A DNA stretch of 64,000 nucleotides from Alicyclobacillus tolerans (lineage in GTDB: Bacteria > Bacillota > Bacilli > Alicyclobacillales > Alicyclobacillaceae): the NCBI RefSeq assembly GCF_900142255.1, contig NZ_FRAF01000008.1:59531-123530 (forward strand). Direction: 5' to 3'. The notes beneath the pieces were generated by a model that was given only the letters and a program-made list of their open reading frames with translations, did no database searches and had not been told where the DNA came from. The position numbers were made by a program, and so were the translations under genes. The stretch's first letter is position 1, and each line of letters opens with the position of its first letter. Below are positions 36,088-45,635 of this stretch, one piece after another.

Positions 36088-37641
36088 ATGACCGAATTAT
36101 CTACATTGACCAGAAAATTAACTCTCGATTTGACCGCCATTCCCTCCGTGAACGGAAGCTCTGGCGAAACAGCAATTATTGAATTTTTATATCATCGGTT
36201 GAAACGGCTGCCTGCAGTACAAAAAGGCAAGGTAAAACTATTTCTAATTCCCAGTATGGACGATCCGCTTTTCCGTCCTACACTGATTGCCCACTATAGC
36301 GGTACGGGTAAACAGGGGTTGCTACTTTTTGGTCACACCGATACAGTTGGCACAAATGACTACGGTCCTTTCGAATCCCTTGCTCATCGTCCGTTGGAAT
36401 TGACAGAACTTGCAAAATCAGGTGCACTTGGAGAAGCGGCAGCCAAACGTGCCTCGAGTGGAAGATTCTTGTTTGGGCGAGGAATTTTGGACATGAAATC
36501 AGGTGTAGCAGCAGCTTGTACTGTTTTTGAAAAAATGGTGGAAGCATCCATAGATATGCACTTGTTTTTTGCAGCTACACCTGACGAAGAAGTCGGATCA
36601 CGAGGAGCCAAAACTTTAAGTCGTTGGTTAGAGGACTATACAACCAATCACAACATTCATTTACAATGGGTCTTAAATACAGATTATACTGAACAACCCA
36701 AAGTTGGAGACCCGTATCCCATTTATGCAGGAAGTATTGGCAAATTGCTCCCTGCTGTGTATGTACGCGGTCTGCCAAGCCATGCCGCTGAACCAGAACA
36801 TGGAATTGATCCGAATTATCTCTTATCCAGGATTACTCAAAAATTGGTTTATTGTTCAGACTTAGTAGATGCTACAGAAAACGAACGTTGCCCATTACCT
36901 GTTTCCCTTTACCAGCGAGACGACAAACCATTCTACGACGTACAAACAGCCATCTCAGCTAGCGCTTATTACAATCTTTTTCATATGACTCGTTCGCCCT
37001 CCGAACAACTCAAACGAATCTCTGAGCTAATCGAGGAAGAAATGAATAACACAATACTACATTTACATTCCTTGCAAGCCAGTCAAGTACTCCCAGAAAA
37101 AATACCCGTCTATACTTATGAAAACATTTGGAATCACGCCTCTGAAGAAGTTCGCTCAGATACCCTACGTTACAGTGAATCGTTGACTCTCAGTGTAGAA
37201 TTGCGGGAGCGTTGTCGATTGATGGTAGATTTTTTAATTCAACGTGGAAATTTTAAGGGACCGCTCATCGTTGTCTATTTTGCCAACGGACTGATTCCCA
37301 GAGTCAATACGCCTTCCTTGATGCAAAATCGATTCTGGCCGATTGTGGAACAGTTTTCTAGAGAAACAAAAATCCCTTACTTTTGCCGCACTTACTTTCC
37401 TTATATTTCCGATCTTAGTTTTCTCAGTCAGTCCCCAGACTGGGAGGATGAAACGTTTGCAAAGAATTTTCCTGCCCAATCCTACGCTTCACCAGGGACG
37501 ACCTTACAGACTGCCACATTTATGATAGGTACAAGCGGTGTTGGCGCTCATCGTCCCGATGAATCTGTTGACGCAGTCTATACTTTTGAGACGCTCCCAA
37601 AACTGTTGGCACACATTGTCCAATCACTAGAAACGCATTAG
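36088..37641 (+). CDS. M20-family metallopeptidase, RocB-like
   Basis: 517 residues. LLFGHTDTVG has the first metal His and Asp; GRGILDMKSGVAAA the bridging Asp; FFAATPDEEVGSRGAK the catalytic Glu pair; and GVGAHRPDESV the last His. The length and pattern fit RocB-type arginine-utilisation peptidases, whose substrate is not firmly known. AGGAG lies before ATG 36088. It converges on a lipase-like gene with stops overlapping by four bases. Confidence 0.86.
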   Translation: MTELSTLTRKLTLDLTAIPSVNGSSGETAIIEFLYHRLKRLPAVQKGKVKLFLIPSMDDPLFRPTLIAHYSGTGKQGLLLFGHTDTVGTNDYGPFESLAHRPLELTELAKSGALGEAAAKRASSGRFLFGRGILDMKSGVAAACTVFEKMVEASIDMHLFFAATPDEEVGSRGAKTLSRWLEDYTTNHNIHLQWVLNTDYTEQPKVGDPYPIYAGSIGKLLPAVYVRGLPSHAAEPEHGIDPNYLLSRITQKLVYCSDLVDATENERCPLPVSLYQRDDKPFYDVQTAISASAYYNLFHMTRSPSEQLKRISELIEEEMNNTILHLHSLQASQVLPEKIPVYTYENIWNHASEEVRSDTLRYSESLTLSVELRERCRLMVDFLIQRGNFKGPLIVVYFANGLIPRVNTPSLMQNRFWPIVEQFSRETKIPYFCRTYFPYISDLSFLSQSPDWEDETFAKNFPAQSYASPGTTLQTATFMIGTSGVGAHRPDESVDAVYTFETLPKLLAHIVQSLETH

Positions 37642-38483
37642 GAAGGTAACGGCGAAGGATAAGTCTCTCTATGGATTTGAGCTCCTGGTATATGCTCTTC
37701 CAGCCAACGAAGCCAGTCGTGAAAAATTTCCAAACGATTCGGTTCATTAAACAACTCATGGTAACAGTCAGGGTACTCGCGATAAGTCTTGTCAGCCGCC
37801 TGCAACCGCTCAAAGCCAGCGCGGCTGGCTATAACAGAAACAACGCGATCGGCGCCTGCCTGCATCCAGAGAACTGGAATCTCTAGCTTTATATCCTTCC
37901 TTCTACAGGTATCCATTGCCTTAAAAAACTCATGGAGAAAACGAACGCTTGCTTTTTTCAACACTCTCTGTTCGTTGGTGTAAGCATGCTGAATTTCTAA
38001 ATTGCGAGTGACATCCTTAGCTTGAATACGTGTCGATAAACGCAGGCGGGGCATGGTAGAACTGAGCACTCCAGCTAGGCGTAAAGTCAATTTGGAAATC
38101 GGAATGGCCACATCCAGAGCAGGAGAACTGAGCGTGACAGCACTTAAGGCAGTTGGTTTCTGTAATTCTTGCAAATAGCGAAGAACGATCAAACCACCCA
38201 TGCTGTGACCGAAAAGGACAATAGGTAATTTAGGAAATTGTGCCTGCAAGCGCAGTAAATCGTTTTCCAAGACAAGTAAATATTCTCTGAAATCTTCTAA
38301 GTGACCAAGAATGCCAAATCCCCCATGTCCCGGCAAATCGCCCACCCAAACGGTATATTGTGCATGATATAACTGGTCAACGAGCCAACCGTAGCGTTCC
38401 GCATACTCTCCCATGCCATGAACAATGAGAACAACCGCACGCGCACCAGGATGCACGCGCAGCAATTCAGTTCGTTTTTCCAA
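37638..38483 (-). CDS. Monoacylglycerol-lipase-like alpha/beta hydrolase
   Basis: 281 residues from TTG 38483 (AAGGAGAG upstream). VLIVHGMGEYAERY is the oxyanion region, FGHSMGGLIVLRYL holds the Ser, AGADRVVS the Asp, and DCYHELFNE the His. This is the serine aminopeptidase/lysophospholipase group (Hydrolase_4). It acts on lipid esters in the cytosol or at the membrane face. It converges with the M20 gene, with overlapping stops. Confidence 0.88.
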   Translation of the reverse strand: MEKRTELLRVHPGARAVVLIVHGMGEYAERYGWLVDQLYHAQYTVWVGDLPGHGGFGILGHLEDFREYLLVLENDLLRLQAQFPKLPIVLFGHSMGGLIVLRYLQELQKPTALSAVTLSSPALDVAIPISKLTLRLAGVLSSTMPRLRLSTRIQAKDVTRNLEIQHAYTNEQRVLKKASVRFLHEFFKAMDTCRRKDIKLEIPVLWMQAGADRVVSVIASRAGFERLQAADKTYREYPDCYHELFNEPNRLEIFHDWLRWLEEHIPGAQIHRETYPSPLPS

Positions 38484-38605
38484 GTTTCATCTCTCCTTAT
38501 CAAGGAGCTTATCTCTCAACATTAAATATCTTTGCCCTACCAAATCTTTCAATATGGACAGTTGATCAACGAGAGATCCGTTAAAGTTGCTTCACTCTAT
38601 CTTAC

Positions 38606-39424
38606 TTAAAACAAGCCTCGCCATCGTTCCGCCGTCTGTTGCAAAATTCGAATCATGGCTTTGCCTCGTTCTTCTTGATATTGACTCGTTAAGAGAAGTA
38701 CAGCAAGCACAAGCGCTACACTGCCATCCGAAGCGAACAGAGGCACCGCCACGGATGAAAAACCTGCAGCCATTTCACCATGAGAAACTGCGGCACCTAC
38801 ACGTCTGGTTGTTTCCAGAGCCTCATAAAAAGTCTCCTGCGAGGACCACATTTTTGCAACGCGATCGCCAGTAGCAGTCATTTTCATCCAATGTTTACGC
38901 CAGGCTGACGGTGCATCATAGGCTAGAAAACAGCGACCAAATGCTCCACCAAGCCCAGCAAATAATTGGCCTATCGACACATCTGCGCGAGCCACCTCGC
39001 TAGACGGTGCAGCTTTGGCCAAGACAATGACAGCATCTTCTGGAAGACGTTCAAGAAGCATCACTGTCTCGCCAACTTTTTCTGCCAAACGTGGCAATTC
39101 CAACATGACTTCTGAAACGCCACTGACCATTTGCGACGCGCGATTGCCTAGCGGAATTAAATAAGCTCCAAGACTATAGCAGCGCGATACCTTGTCGTAA
39201 CGGATAAAATCTCCCCGCGCCAGAGTTCGCAAAACGCGCAAACAAGTTGTTTTACTTGCATGGGTACGTTTAGAGATTTCTGTCAGTGTACAAGATTGTG
39301 TCTTATATCGGCTAAGCAATTTTAAGATAGACATGGCAAGTGCAACAGATGGCACCTCATAGGCTACATCCGTCGTTGCTGAGTTTTCAGTATTCTCAAC
39401 CGATTTCATTTCCTCTCTATCCAT
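38606..39424 (-). CDS. IclR-family transcriptional regulator
   Basis: 272 residues from ATG 39424, two bases after the thiolase stop. The HTH is at LTEISKRTHASKTTCLRVLRTL, followed by an IclR effector domain (GAAVSHGEMAAGFSSVAVPLF). It is the last gene of an acyl-CoA dehydrogenase-thiolase operon and probably controls it through the palindromes upstream of the dehydrogenase. Effector likely an acyl-CoA or aromatic intermediate; inferred. Confidence 0.88.
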   Translation of the reverse strand: MDREEMKSVENTENSATTDVAYEVPSVALAMSILKLLSRYKTQSCTLTEISKRTHASKTTCLRVLRTLARGDFIRYDKVSRCYSLGAYLIPLGNRASQMVSGVSEVMLELPRLAEKVGETVMLLERLPEDAVIVLAKAAPSSEVARADVSIGQLFAGLGGAFGRCFLAYDAPSAWRKHWMKMTATGDRVAKMWSSQETFYEALETTRRVGAAVSHGEMAAGFSSVAVPLFASDGSVALVLAVLLLTSQYQEERGKAMIRILQQTAERWRGLF

Positions 39425-39426
39425 CA

Positions 39427-40620
39427 CTATTCCGGTCTCTCCACAATGGCAGCCAGTCCCTGACCAACACCTACACACAATGTTGCTAAGCCATATCGCC
39501 CTCCCGTTCTTGACAACTCCATAGCCAACGTACCTACCAGACGCGCCCCTGAACAACCTAGTGGATGGCCAAGTGCAATTGCACCACCATGCACATTGAC
39601 ACGCTCCGGTGGTAAATTTAATTGTTGGATGCAAGCTAATGACTGAGCTGCAAACGCCTCATTGAGCTCAATTTTGTCTAAATCCTCAACTTTCAATCCA
39701 GCCTTTTTGAGCGCCTTTTCTGTTGCCGGCACTGGACCTATCCCCATATATCTTGGACTTACGCCAGCAGAAGCAGCTGCTACATAGCGCACTATCGGAC
39801 GCAATCCCAATTCCCTGCCACGCCGCTCAGATACAAGTAAAAGCGCTGCCGCTCCATCGTTAATCCCTGATGCATTGCCAGCGGTAACTGTTCCTCCCTC
39901 ACGAAAAGCGGGTTTAAGTTTACTTAAACTTTCTAGCGTCGTCTGCGGCCTTGGATGTTCATCTGTATCCACAACCCAAGTTTCTTTACCCTGTCTTACC
40001 GTAACTGGTAAAATTTCTTCTGCAAAAACACCATGATCTTGCGCTTTTTTCGCTTTGGATTGACTCTCCAAAGCAAACTGATCCTGTTCCTCACGAGAGA
40101 TGCCATATTTTTCGGCTACATTCTCTGCAGTCTCACCCATACTCTCGGTTGGATAAGGGAAACGAGGATTGGCCATACGCCACCCTAAAGTTGTATCCCA
40201 AAGCGTTTGATTGCCACGTACAAATTCCATATCTGGTTTAGGCAGAACCAGAGGCGCTCGCGTCATCGACTCGACACCACCCGCAATCGCTACATCCAAG
40301 TCTCCCAATTGAATGGCTCGTGCCGCCTGAATAAACGCCTCAAGTCCAGAAGCACACAACCGATTGACTGTTACGCCAGGTACCGTTTCTGGTAACCCAG
40401 CTAACAATCCGGCCATACGAGCAACATTTCGATTATCTTCCCCCGCCTGATTGGCGCAGCCAAAGAAAACTTCTTCCACCTCTTCAGGTGAAACACCACT
40501 TTTTTGCAATACGCCTGCGATGACATGAGCAGCGAGATCATCTGGACGAACACGGCTCAGCGCTCCACCTTGTCTTCCTATGGGTGTACGCACATAACCT
40601 ACTAGCCAAACATTTTCCAC
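39427..40620 (-). CDS. Acetyl-CoA C-acyltransferase (thiolase)
   Basis: 397 residues from GTG 40620 (GAGGAG 9 bases upstream). Active-site Cys lies in [10 protein letters not shown], His in [16 protein letters not shown] and the second Cys in CVGVGQG; NEAFA is present. It cleaves 3-ketoacyl-CoA to acetyl-CoA. It follows the acyl-CoA dehydrogenase by 15 bases, so acyl-chain or aromatic breakdown is likely; FadA and PcaF forms are hard to separate by eye. Confidence 0.92.
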   Translation of the reverse strand: MENVWLVGYVRTPIGRQGGALSRVRPDDLAAHVIAGVLQKSGVSPEEVEEVFFGCANQAGEDNRNVARMAGLLAGLPETVPGVTVNRLCASGLEAFIQAARAIQLGDLDVAIAGGVESMTRAPLVLPKPDMEFVRGNQTLWDTTLGWRMANPRFPYPTESMGETAENVAEKYGISREEQDQFALESQSKAKKAQDHGVFAEEILPVTVRQGKETWVVDTDEHPRPQTTLESLSKLKPAFREGGTVTAGNASGINDGAAALLLVSERRGRELGLRPIVRYVAAASAGVSPRYMGIGPVPATEKALKKAGLKVEDLDKIELNEAFAAQSLACIQQLNLPPERVNVHGGAIALGHPLGCSGARLVGTLAMELSRTGGRYGLATLCVGVGQGLAAIVERPE

Positions 40621-40635
40621 TCAACGATTCTCCTC

Positions 40636-41796
40636 TCAATCGTTCTGTTTTTGATATGCTTTATGTAGTTCACTAGCAATAATATTTTTCTGAATTTCTG
40701 ACGTCCCTTCGTAAATGCGCGTAATTCGAGCGTCACGATAAAAACGTTCAATCGGATATTCCGCAATATAACCAATTCCACCGTGAATTTGAACCGCCAA
40801 ATCGGCCACCCGATTGTACACTTCTGATCCATACAACTTTAACATCGCAGCTTCTTTAACTACATTTTGTCCTTGATCAGCCATCCAAGCTACTCGATAG
40901 GTCATCCATCTAAGTGTTTCAATTTGTGTAGCCATGTCAGCTAAATAATGCTGAATAATTTGCTGTTCAAAAATTGGTTTCCCAAACTGATGGCGCTCAT
41001 GAGCGTAGGCCACACTTCTATCTAACAGGTACTGGCATGAACCAAGACAGCGAGCTGCCAATCCAGCACGTCCGTTAGCCAAAATTTTAAGTGCGTTAAT
41101 ATACCCTTCTCCTTCATGTCCCAAAACATTTTCTTCAGGAACTTCCATATCTTCAAAATAGATTTGTGCTGTATGAGAACCATGCAAACCCATTTTCTTT
41201 TCTACACTGCCTACCTGAAACCCGGGAAAACTTCGTTCCACAATGAAAGAGGTAATACCTTTGGCGCCTTTTTCCGGATCGGTAACAGCCATAACGGTAA
41301 ATACCTGCGCATAAGGAGCATTGGTGATGTATATTTTCTGGCCATTGATCACATAACGATCACCTTTTTTGACAGCTCGTGTTCGAATCGCTGCTGCATT
41401 GGAACCAGCTTGGGGTTCAGTCAACGCAAACGCTCCAAGCCACTCCCCACTCGCCATGCGAGGCAAATAACGCTGCTTTTGTTGCTCGTTGCCAAATTCA
41501 ACAATGCCCACTGAACCGATGCCGTTATGAGCGCCAATAATTGTGGTAAAACCGTTGATGGTGGCACCCAATTCTTCAAATACCGCACATTCCCCAAGCA
41601 TACTCAGGCCCATCCCGCCGTATTCTTCGGGAATACTCAGTCCAAAGAGCCCCATTCGCTTGGTTTTTTCCAATATGCTGTCCGGTACCTTGTCCTCTTC
41701 TTCAATCTGCATTGCATACGGTTCTACTTCGTGACGAACAAAATCTCTTACGGTCTCCCTCATTAAGATTAAATCCTCAGGAAGTTGAAAATCCAT
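40636..41796 (-). CDS. Acyl-CoA dehydrogenase
   Basis: 386 residues. FALTEPQAGSNAAAI and IYITNAPYAQVF bind FAD and substrate, and the C-terminal YRDARITRIYEGTSEIQ region carries the conserved Glu typical of the family base. It makes the 2-enoyl-CoA with electrons passed to ETF. GGGGAGG precedes the ATG. First gene of a three-gene operon with a double palindrome upstream. Confidence 0.93.
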   Translation of the reverse strand: MDFQLPEDLILMRETVRDFVRHEVEPYAMQIEEEDKVPDSILEKTKRMGLFGLSIPEEYGGMGLSMLGECAVFEELGATINGFTTIIGAHNGIGSVGIVEFGNEQQKQRYLPRMASGEWLGAFALTEPQAGSNAAAIRTRAVKKGDRYVINGQKIYITNAPYAQVFTVMAVTDPEKGAKGITSFIVERSFPGFQVGSVEKKMGLHGSHTAQIYFEDMEVPEENVLGHEGEGYINALKILANGRAGLAARCLGSCQYLLDRSVAYAHERHQFGKPIFEQQIIQHYLADMATQIETLRWMTYRVAWMADQGQNVVKEAAMLKLYGSEVYNRVADLAVQIHGGIGYIAEYPIERFYRDARITRIYEGTSEIQKNIIASELHKAYQKQND

Positions 41797-41834
41797 TCGT
41801 TAAGCCTCCCCATTGAATAAAGCTCTCATATTAG

Positions 41835-41859
41835 TTTCATATATGAAATAATGTTTCAT
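41835..41859. promoter_or_regulatory. Overlapping palindromes upstream of the acyl-CoA dehydrogenase operon
   Basis: TTTCATATATGAAA (41835-41848) is a perfect palindrome; it overlaps ATGAAA-TAATG-TTTCAT (41843-41859), a second perfect repeat. Both lie about 40-60 bases before the ATG. IclR proteins bind such sites, and the operon's last gene is an IclR regulator, so autoregulation is likely. Confidence 0.6.
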
Positions 41860-41988
41860 CTTTAAAATGATGATAACTTTCAATGAAAGCGCAGTCAATG
41901 TAAATCATCTTTTCTTTCGAATGCCGAAAGGGTAAGATAAGCACAAACCCTCAATCCAGACATTCCTTACATAAAAGAGGCGCTGTTC

Positions 41989-43233
41989 ATGCAAAAATTG
42001 AGATATATGGAAAGTTGGCAACGCAACCTTCTATTGCTTTGGATTGGTTGCTTGGTCACTTCAGCCAGTTACTCCATGGTCATTCCGTTTCTTCCACTTT
42101 TCTTGCTGCAAATTGGAGTCCATCACCATACTGAACTGTGGTCTGGCATGCTCTATAGCGCTGCTTTTTTTGCCGGAGCACTTTCTGCTCCATTTTGGGG
42201 TACTTTGGCCGATCGCTATGGAAGAAAGCCCATGATTGTTCGTGCTGGCATTTCATTGGCCGTTCTCTATGTTCTGATGTCATTTGTTCAGAATCCCTAT
42301 GAATTGCTTGTCTTACGCGTGCTAATGGGGCTTCTGTCCGGATATATTCCCGGAGCAATCGCTCTGGTGGGAACGAGTACTCCTGAGCACAAAGTAGGTT
42401 ATTCGTTGGCCATGATTTCTACTGCTTCTTCAACAGGAGGCATTCTTGGTCCATTATTGGGCGGCGCCATAGCTCGGATTTTTAACAATCGCATTGCTTT
42501 TGCAAGCGCTGGTATCATGGTTCTGCTATCTACACTGCTTGTCATTTTTTGGGTTCATGAGACCAGCTTTACTCCCGCCAAAGATAAACAATCCACTTTC
42601 CAGTCGGTTGGTCTCGCTATGCGTAATCGACCGTTGGTTCTGGTTATGCTTCTGACTGTTCTTACATCCTTTTCTATTATGACCATTGAGCCTGTTCTGC
42701 CGCTTTACATTGTGCAAATTGGCGGTTCCGTCAAAAACGCCTCTTTACTAGCTGGAATTGTCTTCTCATTGACTGGTATCGCCAGTGTTGTTTTTGCCCC
42801 CAGATGGGGAAGATGGTCAGAAAAGACAGGTTTTTTGAAAATCCTTTGGATTGGATTACTAGGTGGTGCATTAGGAAACTTGGCACAGATTCCATTTCAT
42901 AATATCTGGGGTTTTTCTGTGGTTCGTTTTATATATGGAGCTTTTTTCTGCGCTGTCTATCCGGCGCTCAATGGATTGGTTGTCAAATCAACAGCCGTAG
43001 ATTTTCGTGGTCGCGCTTTTAGTCTGAACCAGACAGCGAATCAAGTGGGTACCATGTTAGGGCCGCTGGTTGGAGGAGCTCTGGCAGGGGCCTACAGCGT
43101 ACATAGCGTCTTCTGGGTGACAGGTTTGCTTTTGCTCCTGACCACTCTTATCGGCTATATTCTACGCCATCAATTCACTGTAAAAAACTTACCCTCAACA
43201 CAATCATTGGAGAACATGCCATTAAGCGAATAG
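41989..43233 (+). CDS. MFS efflux transporter
   Basis: 414 residues with twelve predicted membrane helices and the MFS loop GTLADRYGRKPMIV between helices 2 and 3. Motif GGILGPLLGG in helix 5 marks drug-type antiporters (motif C). AGAGGCG precedes ATG 41989. Substrate unknown. It is divergent from the acyl-CoA dehydrogenase operon. Confidence 0.88.
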   Translation: MQKLRYMESWQRNLLLLWIGCLVTSASYSMVIPFLPLFLLQIGVHHHTELWSGMLYSAAFFAGALSAPFWGTLADRYGRKPMIVRAGISLAVLYVLMSFVQNPYELLVLRVLMGLLSGYIPGAIALVGTSTPEHKVGYSLAMISTASSTGGILGPLLGGAIARIFNNRIAFASAGIMVLLSTLLVIFWVHETSFTPAKDKQSTFQSVGLAMRNRPLVLVMLLTVLTSFSIMTIEPVLPLYIVQIGGSVKNASLLAGIVFSLTGIASVVFAPRWGRWSEKTGFLKILWIGLLGGALGNLAQIPFHNIWGFSVVRFIYGAFFCAVYPALNGLVVKSTAVDFRGRAFSLNQTANQVGTMLGPLVGGALAGAYSVHSVFWVTGLLLLLTTLIGYILRHQFTVKNLPSTQSLENMPLSE

Positions 43234-43381
43234 CCCTATCTCGTAGATGGGGAGTGAATCCTTCACAAGTTCATCAAGAATCAGTGAAAACTTTTTAACC
43301 GTCAGTCCCTGATCATTCTTTATACTGGTTCAAGCTCCTGTGAAAAAAACAGATCTAGTTGCCGGGGAATGTTAGGGAAGG

Positions 43382-44731
43382 ATGAAAATTCTATTGAAAC
43401 TGCATAATCTTATACAATACCAACTATCTTATCGTCCACCAGCGACGAGGTCTTTCCTAAAGACCGGATTCTATACATTTATTTTTGTCCTGCTCATCCT
43501 TTCCACTTGGCTTGAATGGAAGGGTATGTCAGTTAGCCGACTGGTACATTACGACTATGCCTTTTTTTACACAGCTTTTCAGGCCATTTTGCATCATCCG
43601 GCTCACCAATGGCCAAAACTTTACCAAATCGCTTCTGAACAACAATTTGCTATTCAGCATGGATTTCCGTATAACATCCACAATCAATACGTCTATCCAC
43701 CACAATTTGCTGTATTTTGGGCATTCATGGGGCATCTTCCTTGGATTTGGTCAGCCCGTATCTGGATCGTCATTTCCATTCTTTCTTACTGTCTTGCCGT
43801 ATATCTAACGCTCAAAATGATGCTTCCGCATCTTCGCTGGCCCAATCTGTTCTTTTGGATTGCCGCTAGTTTCTTATTGACACCTGTCCAAATTGATATT
43901 GCTGCTGGCAATGTCAACAGTATATTGTTAACCTGTCTAGCGCTTGCCTTCTATTTTCATTACTATCGAAAAAAAACTTGGATTGCGGCTCTATTTCTAG
44001 CACTGACTATTGTCTGGAAAGTGACACCAGCCGCTGTATTATTATACTTTTTGCTACAAAAACAATGGAGACTAGGCGCTTATACATTGTTATTCTCACT
44101 TCTATTGACCATCTGGAGTTCTTTTTACGTAGGATGGTCCACGCTTCTACACTATGTTGGTGAATTTGTTACCTTTGGTCAAAATAGCATGAAAAACGGT
44201 CCCGCCCCATACAACCAATCTATCTTGGGCGTATTGGCCGATCTCGCTAAGCACCATTGGCTGAGCGGAAATCTACAAAGTCTGTACCCATTTTACTATT
44301 TGTTTGTCCTAACGAGTGCCGTTTTGATTGTCCATTTTGCTCGCCAGTTACCTGTCAGCCATTCTAGCCATTTTGCACTTTCCAGCCTGACGCCGTTGCT
44401 TTTCTCGCCACTCATTGAAGAAATGCATCTTATTTTTGCCCTGCCTGCTCTAATTCTGGTAGTCTCCCAGAAAAAATATAAAATAGCAGCGATAGGCGGC
44501 TGGTCAAGTGCCGTTCTTCTCTCATTGCCCACTACCTTTTTATTAAATACTTTAACCCGAGACTGGCCTTCACTGTTTTTTATGCATACGCAAATGTTCT
44601 GGACACTAATGATACTCTTTACAGTGACTTTAATCACCATGCGTCAGAGAAACATGCTAAACTTCTCTCAAAACCACCGATTCGTGAAGACTGATTTGTC
44701 CATGAATACTCGTCGAACAAACAGATTGTAG
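43382..44731 (+). CDS. GT87-like polytopic membrane glycosyltransferase
   Basis: 449 residues with about ten hydrophobic helices. HYDYAFFYTAFQAI near residue 57 and YVYPPQFAVFW fit the acidic first-loop motif and YPP of the GT87 (DUF2029) family, which uses polyprenyl-phosphate sugars outside the membrane. A Lys/Arg-rich tail is cytoplasmic. AGGGAAGG lies directly before the ATG. Acceptor is unknown. Confidence 0.75.
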   Translation: MKILLKLHNLIQYQLSYRPPATRSFLKTGFYTFIFVLLILSTWLEWKGMSVSRLVHYDYAFFYTAFQAILHHPAHQWPKLYQIASEQQFAIQHGFPYNIHNQYVYPPQFAVFWAFMGHLPWIWSARIWIVISILSYCLAVYLTLKMMLPHLRWPNLFFWIAASFLLTPVQIDIAAGNVNSILLTCLALAFYFHYYRKKTWIAALFLALTIVWKVTPAAVLLYFLLQKQWRLGAYTLLFSLLLTIWSSFYVGWSTLLHYVGEFVTFGQNSMKNGPAPYNQSILGVLADLAKHHWLSGNLQSLYPFYYLFVLTSAVLIVHFARQLPVSHSSHFALSSLTPLLFSPLIEEMHLIFALPALILVVSQKKYKIAAIGGWSSAVLLSLPTTFLLNTLTRDWPSLFFMHTQMFWTLMILFTVTLITMRQRNMLNFSQNHRFVKTDLSMNTRRTNRL

Positions 44732-44756
44732 AGTTGCGTACGGAAAGGAGTCTACT

Positions 44757-45629
44757 ATGGATAATAGCGGATGGGTACAAGTAGAAGGCGGAAGAGTTTG
44801 GTATCGAATGTGGGGACCAGAAAATACGGTTCCCTTATTGATTTTGCATGGCGGTCCTGGCAGCTCTCATCTTGGATTTCGTCCATTTGCCGAACGGATA
44901 TCAGAAGAACGACTGGTCGTGGTCTACGATCAGTTAGGTTGTGGACAATCAGACCGCCCTCAGCAAAAAAACTTGTGGAGAATTGAACGGTTTGTTGATG
45001 AACTAAAGATTCTACGCAAGGAACTCCATCTGCAAGAGTTGCACATTCTTGGCCATTCCTGGGGAACCATGCTCTTAGCAGAATATCTCAAGGAACAGCC
45101 CGAAGGCATTCTTAGTTGCATTTTCTCAGGTCCATGTCTTTCAGCGGCTAGATGGCTGGAAGATGCTGAACATTACCGCAGCCTTTTGCCCCCGCATATT
45201 CAGGAAGCACTTCTTGAGGGGGAACGGACTGGAAATTACGATACAGAAGAATATCGAAACGCTACCAAATTTTATGAGAAACGGCATGTCCGGCAAACGG
45301 ATCGAACAAAAGAAGAAGCTGCAGAAGCCAGCGCGGCATTTGGTCTGGAAGTATACGAAACTATGTGGGGACCGACAGAATTTTATGCAACTGGAACTTT
45401 AAAAGGCTTTGATCGTACGGATATTCTGTCCACATTGTCCATGCCGACCCTTTTTACTTGCGGAGAATGGGATGAAGCGTCTCCTGCCTCCACAGGTACT
45501 TATGCGGCTATGACTCCGAATTCGGAATTCCATATATTCTCAGGTTGCTCTCACTCTCCAATGAATGAAGACCTACTATCTTATGAGAAAAAAATGAAGG
45601 AATTTCTCAACCGAGTAGAAAGGCGGTGA
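44757..45629 (+). CDS. Proline-iminopeptidase-like alpha/beta hydrolase (S33)
   Basis: 290 residues. HGGPGSSHLGFR, GHSWGTMLLAEY (Ser), CGEWDEASP (Asp) and GCSHSPMNED (His) complete the triad of family S33. GGAAAGGAG precedes the ATG. It is followed six bases later by an MFS gene, so peptide or amide product could be exported or the substrate imported by that transporter. Paralogue of the gene at 32325. Confidence 0.87.
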   Translation: MDNSGWVQVEGGRVWYRMWGPENTVPLLILHGGPGSSHLGFRPFAERISEERLVVVYDQLGCGQSDRPQQKNLWRIERFVDELKILRKELHLQELHILGHSWGTMLLAEYLKEQPEGILSCIFSGPCLSAARWLEDAEHYRSLLPPHIQEALLEGERTGNYDTEEYRNATKFYEKRHVRQTDRTKEEAAEASAAFGLEVYETMWGPTEFYATGTLKGFDRTDILSTLSMPTLFTCGEWDEASPASTGTYAAMTPNSEFHIFSGCSHSPMNEDLLSYEKKMKEFLNRVERR

Positions 45630-45635
45630 AAAAAG

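Noticed and set aside
39425..39634. N-terminal extension of the IclR gene
   Set aside because: It is the thiolase gene read in another frame; the ATG two bases after the thiolase stop fits IclR length.
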